Part shown: positions 56,854 to 64,000 of the stretch, one piece after another
Layout: the number at the start of each line of letters is the position of its first letter
How positions within the stretch are numbered: position 1 is the first letter of the stretch
Assembly (NCBI RefSeq): GCF_000151315.2
Contig: NW_011887303.1
Location: 72,001-136,000, forward strand
Reading direction: 5' to 3'
DNA: 64,000 nucleotides
From: Capsaspora owczarzaki ATCC 30864
Taxonomy: Eukaryota > Opisthokonta > Filasterea
The notes under the pieces: model-generated
Seen by the model: only the letters and a program-made list of their open reading frames with translations
Databases searched by the model: none
Told to the model about the DNA's origin: nothing
Program-made: the position numbers and the translations under genes

Positions 56854-59180
56854 GATTCAAAAGTGCGGCTGTCGGCTGTTTTCGGCTGTTCTTCTTCTTC
56901 TTCTTGTTGCGATTTGCTGTTCGTTCGCTGTTTCACTCCAATGTCTTGTCTCACACAATGCGATACTAAATGCAATACTAAAATGCAAGTGCTACTGCAA
57001 TGACAATGACAATGACAGTGACAAAGGACTGAGCTTTCAATGGGCAAAAGAGAAAAAGGGAAGCAATGCAGCAGCGAACAAAAGGTTGGCTGGTCCATCG
57101 CGATTGGCTGGAAATCAAATGGAGACGACCTCCTCGCGTCTCATTGGTCGGGCTTGTTCTCCCCTTGCTTGCTTGCTGACAGCCAGAGAACAGAACAAAA
57201 GGCCAGCATAGCACCAAGAAATAAGAAAGAAAGAAGAAGAAAAAACAAAAAAAGATAGTGGAGCATGACGAGCGAGGTGACGGTGGGGACAGGCGAGGAG
57301 GTCAATCGACCGACAAAAAACACCTCAGAGCTCATGCTTCGGCTTTCCAAATGCTCATTGTCGATTCAAGAACCATCTCACCACCAAAATCCATGCTGTG
57401 GAGCATTGATTTGGGATACTATGGGTCTCGGTACTGTATTGGCTGCGGGCGCCCGTTTGTCCCGTTTTTCTTTTCAATTTTGAGCCGCTTGGCCTCCGAT
57501 TTCCACGTCCAACCACGCACCACCGCCGAGATCCTGCTCTCGACATGGTCAAAACAAACGCAGCCTTGAATTCTCTTTGAATTGATATGCGATGGTCCAC
57601 GGAGCCTCGGGAGGTGCATTTACCCCCAAAACTGCCTTGTTTTGTCGCTTGGGTTTCTGTTTTTACCACGCGCGACTCATCCATGACGTGCTGACCACCT
57701 GTTGCTGCATGCAATTTTATTCGAAGCGCGTGATGTTTCTCATAGCGAGTATTCCCTCGAACGTTCGACAGGATGAAGAGAGCGAAAATAAATACATAAA
57801 AAATAAATCAAATCGTCGTTTCCGCATTTGGCTCAGAATAAAAAAAAAAGAGTTGCTTTTGTTGAAAAATAATAAAATTTTCATTTTGGTGTCGTTTTGG
57901 ATGACTTTTTGTTGATGAATGCGAATTGCCGACACATCTACGGTTGAGTGCAAGACCACGGTGATCCACTTCCCCAGCTCGATTGCGGTGTCAACAAAGG
58001 GAAGAGGTGGGAGTTAAAGTCTGCTGAGCCGACCCAAACCACATGTCGGCGTCGATTCAAGCGACTTCCGCCCCCGTTTCCCCCCTCTCGCATCAGAGTT
58101 TTAGAGAGTGCAAAAATGAACGCATGTCTGAATTTCAAAGCAAATCCATTTTTCATGAACCTCGTTTTTGATTTTCCCCAAAAGAATCGTTCTTTCATTT
58201 TCATTCATTTTTTTTTATTTCTATTTTTTATATTTTTGTATTTTCTGGGTTGGCGGTAATTCTTTTTTTTTTTTTTTTTTGTTGCATGTGTTTTCCTGTG
58301 TTTCTCCCCTCCTTTGCTTTGTGATTGGCACAACGCTGGCCATCCAGAGTGCCATCTGCAGCCCCCCGTTCAGCCTCACCCTCCAAAGCGCGTGTACTTC
58401 TCACCCCCGCCCCGTCACAGCCTTCCCAGCTCGACCGCTGCTGTTACAAAAAACATCGGTTTTTTTTTTTTTTTTTTTTGGTTTTGGGCGCCTTTTTCTC
58501 TTCGTTTGTGCTCCTTCAGGCGTCGTCGGAGCAACACGCCCCCCAGAGGGTTGGCTGCGTCGATCGTCAAGTGCGGCATTGCGCATCTCGCATCAGCAGT
58601 GGGCGGTGGCCGTTGCGCGGGATTTGCGGTAGTCCAAGCGTTTTGTTCCATACGACTTTTTTTTTTTATTTTACTATCGCGCAATAAGCAGCAGCAACAC
58701 GAGTGATGATTGTCGAACGTCGTCCTCTCCAATACTCAATCGTTGATTCACGCATTGTTGGAGTGCGACTCTCTTGGTTGGTGGGGAGATGATCAAGGAC
58801 CGCGACTGTGACTGTATCTCGTTCGTGCTCCATTTTCCTGCTGCTTCTCCCCTCGTTTTCACACCCCACTTCTTCGCGCTCTGTCGAAACACTCACTCAC
58901 ACTCTGTCTCGTCCAATCTCCACAGACCAGACCAGATCCGATCCGATCTCCAGCCAACGTTCCACACTTCTTTCCTCGTTCGTGTGTGTGTGTGTTGAGT
59001 GAGTGTGCCATTTTTTTTTCTTTTTTTTTTTTCTGTTTCTCTCTTCTCCTTTCTTTCACTCACCATTGACGGCGTTCCATCGCAATCCCGCGCCCAACAA
59101 CACAGCTCATCACTCAAGCGACTGCCACACACACATACACGCACTTGTCATTCGAGCGACGGGGCCCCTCCTTCCCAGCG
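56854..59180. other. 2.3 kb divergent region, bHLH gene / CHD gene, no gene seen
   Basis: Contains T and A runs (about 58262-58280, 58460-58479 and 59009-59031) and AT-rich stretches near 57780-57900. No domain-bearing ORF or RNA gene was recognised. It presumably holds the promoters and leaders of two regulatory genes, with room for a small gene that I could not see. Confidence 0.4.
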
Positions 59181-62100
59181 ATGGCGCGTTCAAGCAGCAG
59201 TGCGAGCAGCGGAAGCGAGGACGAGGACGAATGGTCCGCTCCCGCCAACAATGCCCAGCCAGCCAAGAAGGCCGCATCAGCGGCATCGTCGTCGTCAGCG
59301 CCAGGACGGCCACGCCGCAGCCAGAGCAACGGCGCCGGCGCCCAGCGTGGATCGGCTGCGTCCAGCGCCAAGTCATCCGCCCGACCATCGCGCAAGGCAG
59401 CCGCCGCCAAGGCAAAGCCCAATAGTCGTGCTGCCAAAGACCGAACGTCCTCAAAGGAGTCGTCCAAGCCAAGCTCAGCGCATAGCACATCGCCATCCTC
59501 ATCCTCATCATCACCGTCCTCATCGCCCTCATCGTCAGCGTCGCCGTCGTCCGAGTCAGAGGATGAGGAGCGCTCGTCGTCCACGGCAACACGAGCCTCC
59601 TCTCGAAGTGCGTCCACAAAGGCACGCTCACGACTCACCAACGCCATCAACCGGTTGCAGCGAGACTCTGACGACGACGATGATGGCGACGACGATGCAG
59701 GAGCCGCAGCGCAGGCAGCAACATCGGCTGCTGCACGACGCAACAACAACAACGGTAACACAAACGGCGGATTGCGTTCTGCTGCTGACAGGGCGGCAGC
59801 ATCGCGCACACAACGAAAGCCATCTGCACAAGCTGTTGTCGTCAAGAGTGGCGACCAGCAAGGGCTCGTCATGATGGCGCCGCCACCGCCATCGACCTGC
59901 TGCATTGTTTGCACTGATGTGCTGCGTAGTGCCCTGCCCCCGCCAGCAGTCACTGAACCTGAGACTGCCTCTGCTGCCTCTGCTGGTTCTGCTGCTGCTG
60001 GTTCTGCTTCTGCTCCAGTTGCTCAAACCGATGACATGCAGATCGACGTGTCAGGAGCACCACCAGCCACAGCAGCTCCGCCCGCAGTCGCAGCAGCTCC
60101 CATCGAGCCCATGCTCACGTACACTCTCACAACATCACCACAGGGACCGCTCACCCTGTCCGTTGCCGACGCTGCACACATCCAATGCTCACGCTGCTAT
60201 GCATTTATGCACGTGCGATGCATCGAGAACGAAGAGAACAAACACCAGGCCGTCTACATTGCCGCTCGCTTCCCGACCAATCGTCGTGCACGCGAACTTG
60301 CCGACTCGTGGACGTGCGATACGTGCAAACAGTACCCGGGGCAGCCAGAAAAGCTACTCATGCACCGCGTCATCTCCCAGGACGCAGATGGAAGCAACCA
60401 AAAGGTGGACATTCTCGTCAAGTGGGAAGGGTGCTCGCACGATGCCAACGCATGGGTCTCGGGCGACTGGCTGACGCGCGCCTACCGCTTTAAAGTGATG
60501 GGCTATCGCAAGCGGACGGATCAGCCGACGGACATGTGGGTGAGCGAGACAGGGGACGCTGAGAACGATGTGGTGCGCGCAGACTGGATGGCCGTGCATC
60601 GCGTCATTGCCCGCAAGCCAGGCGCTACTCCGTCGGCACCCGACCAGGTCCTTGTCAAGTGGCGTGGTCTCGGCTACGAGGCGTGCACCTGGGAATCCTC
60701 CCAATCCGACAAGGCAGGTCTCAACGAGGCAATACAAGCGTTCACCGCTCGCGAGCAGCCAATAGCCGAAGCAATCGCGTCGGCTGTCGCAGCCCGTCAA
60801 GCTATGGCGAACAAATCGGGCAGTGCCGCCAAGAATCTCCCCGTCATCAAGTTCCACGAGCTCAAAAGCCAGCCCGACTTCCTGCAAAGCGGTGCGCTGC
60901 ACGACTACCAGCTGGACGGTCTCAACTGGCTCATTTTTTCCCGTTCGCGCGGCGTCAATTGCATTCTTGCCGACGAAATGGGCTTGGGCAAGACCATCCA
61001 GACAGTGTCCTTTTTGCGGTCTGTCTACGCGCAAACCCAACTGCATCCCTTCCTTGTTGTCACCCCGTTGTCGCTGTGCAGCAACTGGGAGCGCGAATTC
61101 GGCCGATGGACTCCCGATTTGAACGTCATTGTGTACACTGGCTCCCAAGAGAGCCGCCAGGTTTTGCGTCAACACGAGTGCTTCCGCGCCAGCAGCAGCA
61201 GCAACAACACCACCACCACCGGGTCTGGCAGCCAAGGTCGCGTGCCAAAGTTCCACGTGCTTGTGACCTCGTACGAGATCTTGCTTGCCGACATGTCCTT
61301 CCTCAAGTCCATCCTGTGGGAGGAGCTGGTGGTCGACGAGGGCCACCGTCTCAAAAACCAAGAGTCCAAGCTCTTCAAGGCCCTGCAAGCCTTCAACATT
61401 GCTCATCGCCTGCTGCTCACCGGCACCCCGCTGCAAAACAACCTGCAAGAGCTCTTCAACCTCATGTGCTTTCTGGATTACGAAAAGTTTGAGCAGCAGC
61501 GCGAGTTTATTGTCGACGAGACGCTCATCACGTCTGCCCCCGACGAGGACACGACAGACCGCGTCCGGCGTCTCCACGACATGTTGCGACCGCACATCCT
61601 GCGCCGTCTCAAGGACGACGTGCTGCAGGACATTCCGCCAAAAACGGAACTGGTCGTGCCGTGCAAGATGAGCGCGCTTCAGCGCCAGTACTACCGTGCC
61701 ATCCTCACCCGCAACTATGCAGCGCTCAACCAAGGCGTGCAGCAAGTGATTACAGGGACGAAATCTTCCATGGTGGTCCAGCCGCAGCAACAGCGCGTCA
61801 CCCTCATGAACATTCTGATGGAGTTGCGCAAGTGCACCAACCACCCCTACCTCTTCCCGGGAGCCGAGCCAGAGTTTGCCGGGGATTCCGCCGAAGTGGC
61901 CGACATGCAAGCCCAGAGTCTTGTGCAGGCGTCTGGCAAGCTTGTTCTGTTGGACAAGATGCTGCCCGGCCTTCGCGCGCGCGGCCATCGTGTGCTCATC
62001 TTTTCGCAAATGACGCGTGTCCTCGACATTCTCGAAGACTACTTGTCGCACTTGCAGATGCCATTCTGCCGGTTGGACGGCTCGACGCTCAACACGGATC

Positions 62101-64000
62101 GCCAGCACTTGATTGACAAGTTCAACGCGCCCAACTCGCCCATTTTCTGCTTTTTGCTCTCCACACGCGCGGGAGGTCTCGGCATCAACCTGCACACCGC
62201 CGACACCATCATCATGTTCGACTCGGACTTTAACCCCCACTCGGACATGCAGGCTCTGAGTCGCGCCCACCGCATTGGCCAGAAGAAGCCCGTCACCGTC
62301 TACCGCCTCGTGACATCGGACACCATCGAGGAGGGCATCTTGCAGCGAGCCCGCAAAAAGCTCTTGCTTGGTCACGTTGTCGTCGAGAAGCTCGAGGACG
62401 GTATCGATGCGCAGGGCATGAGCAATCTGCTCAAGTACGGCGTCCAGTCCTTGTTCGAGTCGGACGATGCCAAGCAAGAGCTGAACTTGATGGCGAGCGG
62501 CTCCACCGTTTCCCTCACGACCCACGCTGCGGCGATTGCGAGCTCCACCACCAAAGCCATGTACGAGGACTCGCTGATCGAGCAGCTGCTCGACAATCCG
62601 GCCGCCTTCCTGCTGAGCAGCAGCGGCGGCGGTGAGGATGCAGCCAAGCAGCCTGCCAGCAAGTCGGGCGATCAACAAGAAGGGTCGGACTCGGACGCCA
62701 TTCCCGGTGCCAGTGGGAGCGCGCCCATCGGCGCAGTCTCGGCCTCTGCTGTTGACGCACTCAAGAGCTTTGCCCTGGCCAAGGTCTGGCAAGAGGAAAA
62801 GACCGAGGCGGAGCCCACACCCGCTGCGGACGAGCCAGAGCAGGCTGTTGACCCTGACGCCCAGCCGGCAGACCAGGCGGAGGATTACTGGGAGAAGCTC
62901 CTGCGCGAGCGCCACGAGGCGCTCAACCAGAAGCAAGAAGAGCAAGAAACCGGCCGGCGTGCGCGCAAAAAGATCAGCTACCTGGACGCCGACCTCCTTG
63001 CCAAGCGGCAACGCAAGCTTCTCCGTCAGAAAGACAGGGAGCGCCGCTTGGCCATCGCTGCTCGGCGCGCCAATGGCGAAATCGTCACCGATGAAGAGGA
63101 CGAAGACGATGACGATGACGACGACGAGGACGATGACGACTCTTCGAGCGAGGACGAGTACCTCAATCCCGACAAGGTCAACTCTGATGAAACGGACGAA
63201 GACGACGATGAAGATGGCGACGGAGGCGGTGAGGATGGCGCAGCCGCCGATGCTGCCGACCTGGGTGACGCCAAGCCGAAAATGTCGCACGGCAACTCGA
63301 TTCTCCGTGGATCGCGTCCAAGACGTGACAGCTCCAACTCGAACGAGCCGCGCAGGCGTGGCCGACCGCGCATCTACCCGGATGGCTACAAGGCGGCGCG
63401 CAAGCAAATGCGGCAACGCGGACCAGCAACCGCCTCGACCGGCATTGCGCCCGTGGCCCAGCATCTGCCGTCGCTCCACCGTCTCGCAATGTCCCAAGGT
63501 GGTATGCAGCACGAGCGACCTGGCGGTAGCTTCCCGGTCAGCCCCATTGTGGCGTCTTACACGCTTGTGCCGGCCCCGCGTGTGCCCGGAGAGTCTGGCG
63601 TCCTGCTGCTGGGCAAGGACAAGCTCCTGTACGAGCTGCACCTTGATGACATTGATCCGTACACTGATCAGTTGACGGAGGCTGGCCAGCGCAAGCTCGA
63701 CGCGCTCATTGCGGAGAATGCGAACAAACCACCACCGCCAGAAGTGCCAGCAGCGTCCGAGTCTGAATCGGCTACAGTCACAGCCAATGGACAGAGCGAA
63801 GAGCGACCCGTGCAAGAGGCAGTCCCCGCACCACCAGAATCAGAGCCAGAGCCCGAGCCAGAACCAGCACCAGCACCAGTACCAGTCGTATCAACCGCAC
63901 CGCCAGCAATCATTATCAGTTTGGACGACGATTCCAATGACAGCTTTGACTCTGCCGAGCCAACACCAACCAAGCCAATGCAAACTGATCCCCTTGCTGC
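59181..64000 (+). CDS. CHD-family chromatin remodeller (Mi-2/PICKLE-like), 3' end beyond window
   Basis: ATP-dependent nucleosome remodeller. One uninterrupted frame from ATG 59181, at least 1,606 codons. The N-terminus is Ser/acidic low complexity. A divergent PHD finger (about residues 238-385) has CCIVC and CSRCYAFMHVRC, then WTCDTCKQYPGQ, with its first two Cys pairs separated by an about 85-residue Ala/Pro insert. Two chromodomains follow: VDILVKWEGCSHDANAWV and QVLVKWRGLGYEACTWESSQ. The SNF2 ATPase has NCILADEMGLGKTIQTVSFL (motif I) and VVDEGHRLKNQESKLFKALQ (motif II, DEGH). Then come LTGTPLQNNLQELF, VLIFSQMTRVLDILEDYL, LLSTRAGGLGINLHTADTI and SRAHRIGQKKPVTVYRLV. The rest is acidic and basic linker (RRRGRPRIYPDG, AT-hook-like) and a Pro/Glu-rich tail. 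PHD-chromo-chromo-SNF2 order indicates the CHD3-5/PICKLE group. Confidence 0.93.
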   Translation, partial: MARSSSSASSGSEDEDEWSAPANNAQPAKKAASAASSSSAPGRPRRSQSNGAGAQRGSAASSAKSSARPSRKAAAAKAKPNSRAAKDRTSSKESSKPSSAHSTSPSSSSSSPSSSPSSSASPSSESEDEERSSSTATRASSRSASTKARSRLTNAINRLQRDSDDDDDGDDDAGAAAQAATSAAARRNNNNGNTNGGLRSAADRAAASRTQRKPSAQAVVVKSGDQQGLVMMAPPPPSTCCIVCTDVLRSALPPPAVTEPETASAASAGSAAAGSASAPVAQTDDMQIDVSGAPPATAAPPAVAAAPIEPMLTYTLTTSPQGPLTLSVADAAHIQCSRCYAFMHVRCIENEENKHQAVYIAARFPTNRRARELADSWTCDTCKQYPGQPEKLLMHRVISQDADGSNQKVDILVKWEGCSHDANAWVSGDWLTRAYRFKVMGYRKRTDQPTDMWVSETGDAENDVVRADWMAVHRVIARKPGATPSAPDQVLVKWRGLGYEACTWESSQSDKAGLNEAIQAFTAREQPIAEAIASAVAARQAMANKSGSAAKNLPVIKFHELKSQPDFLQSGALHDYQLDGLNWLIFSRSRGVNCILADEMGLGKTIQTVSFLRSVYAQTQLHPFLVVTPLSLCSNWEREFGRWTPDLNVIVYTGSQESRQVLRQHECFRASSSSNNTTTTGSGSQGRVPKFHVLVTSYEILLADMSFLKSILWEELVVDEGHRLKNQESKLFKALQAFNIAHRLLLTGTPLQNNLQELFNLMCFLDYEKFEQQREFIVDETLITSAPDEDTTDRVRRLHDMLRPHILRRLKDDVLQDIPPKTELVVPCKMSALQRQYYRAILTRNYAALNQGVQQVITGTKSSMVVQPQQQRVTLMNILMELRKCTNHPYLFPGAEPEFAGDSAEVADMQAQSLVQASGKLVLLDKMLPGLRARGHRVLIFSQMTRVLDILEDYLSHLQMPFCRLDGSTLNTDRQHLIDKFNAPNSPIFCFLLSTRAGGLGINLHTADTIIMFDSDFNPHSDMQALSRAHRIGQKKPVTVYRLVTSDTIEEGILQRARKKLLLGHVVVEKLEDGIDAQGMSNLLKYGVQSLFESDDAKQELNLMASGSTVSLTTHAAAIASSTTKAMYEDSLIEQLLDNPAAFLLSSSGGGEDAAKQPASKSGDQQEGSDSDAIPGASGSAPIGAVSASAVDALKSFALAKVWQEEKTEAEPTPAADEPEQAVDPDAQPADQAEDYWEKLLRERHEALNQKQEEQETGRRARKKISYLDADLLAKRQRKLLRQKDRERRLAIAARRANGEIVTDEEDEDDDDDDDEDDDDSSSEDEYLNPDKVNSDETDEDDDEDGDGGGEDGAAADAADLGDAKPKMSHGNSILRGSRPRRDSSNSNEPRRRGRPRIYPDGYKAARKQMRQRGPATASTGIAPVAQHLPSLHRLAMSQGGMQHERPGGSFPVSPIVASYTLVPAPRVPGESGVLLLGKDKLLYELHLDDIDPYTDQLTEAGQRKLDALIAENANKPPPPEVPAASESESATVTANGQSEERPVQEAVPAPPESEPEPEPEPAPAPVPVVSTAPPAIIISLDDDSNDSFDSAEPTPTKPMQTDPLA

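Noticed and set aside
60354-63815. 1,153-codon minus-strand ORF opposite the CHD gene
   Set aside because: It is the mirror of the conserved CHD frame; GC-rich third positions keep the antisense frame open. Its translation shows no family motifs.

Overview
This is nuclear DNA from a small-genome eukaryote. Most genes are split by short introns (about 65-300 bases, GT...AG). Intergenic stretches are mostly short and full of homopolymer A/T runs and trinucleotide repeats, and many neighbouring genes are divergent or convergent pairs. The gene set suggests a unicellular opisthokont: a full-length RdgB/PITPNM protein, a Mi-2/PICKLE-type CHD remodeller, an MLX-like bHLH, a 15-kDa selenoprotein homologue, a P3A proton pump and RI-type LRR proteins. 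A holozoan such as Capsaspora would fit, but that is inference from content; I cannot identify the species from sequence alone. One assembly gap of N lies at 39775-40415.

Layout: 1-316 is the 3' end of a mitochondrial PDK/BCKDK-type kinase; 365-2845 (-) CDC73/parafibromin; 3383-5361 (+) protoporphyrinogen oxidase; 5562-7788 (+) a secretory TPR protein; 8056-11894 (-) PITPNM/RdgB; 12924-14053 (-) a DEDD 3'-5' exonuclease with a frame break; 14126-15735 a dead Tc1/mariner transposon with TIRs and a TA target duplication; 16845-19924 (-) a secreted N,N-dimethylformamidase-beta-like protein; 20569-21527 (-) a CINP homologue; 21711-24078 (-) an LRR gene with one repeat per exon; 24430-26231 (+) beta-ureidopropionase; 26446-28079 (-) phosphatidylinositol synthase; 29116-30545 (+) syntaxin; 31064-32848 (-) Ran.

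Continuing: 32849-34712 is a poorly explained stretch that holds one copy of a hairpin repeat (the other copy is near 16.0 kb). Then 34713-38248 (-) plasma-membrane H+-ATPase lacking its N-terminal exon; 41758-43239 (-) GT92-type glycosyltransferase; 43424-45334 (-) ankyrin-repeat protein; 45809-49747 (+) mitochondrial m-AAA (AFG3L-type) protease; 49904-51121 (-) cytochrome b5; 51360-52380 (+) Cys-containing SELENOF homologue; 52654-54173 (+) mitochondrial S-adenosylmethionine carrier; 54434-55502 (+) Nudix hydrolase; 55675-56853 (-) bHLH factor; 59181-64000+ (+) CHD remodeller, running off the end.

The genes are mostly housekeeping and do not form one pathway. Loose themes are phosphoinositide supply and transfer (PI synthase, PITPNM), mitochondrial function (PDK, PPOX, m-AAA protease, SAM carrier), transcription and chromatin (CDC73, bHLH, CHD) and secretion (syntaxin, GT92, SELENOF, cytochrome b5). 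The most notable items are the Cys-for-Sec SELENOF, the LRR exon array, the Tc1/mariner fossil, the m-AAA pore-loop substitution, the enlarged H+-ATPase loop, the secreted dimethylformamidase-like protein and the two-copy hairpin upstream of AATAAA.
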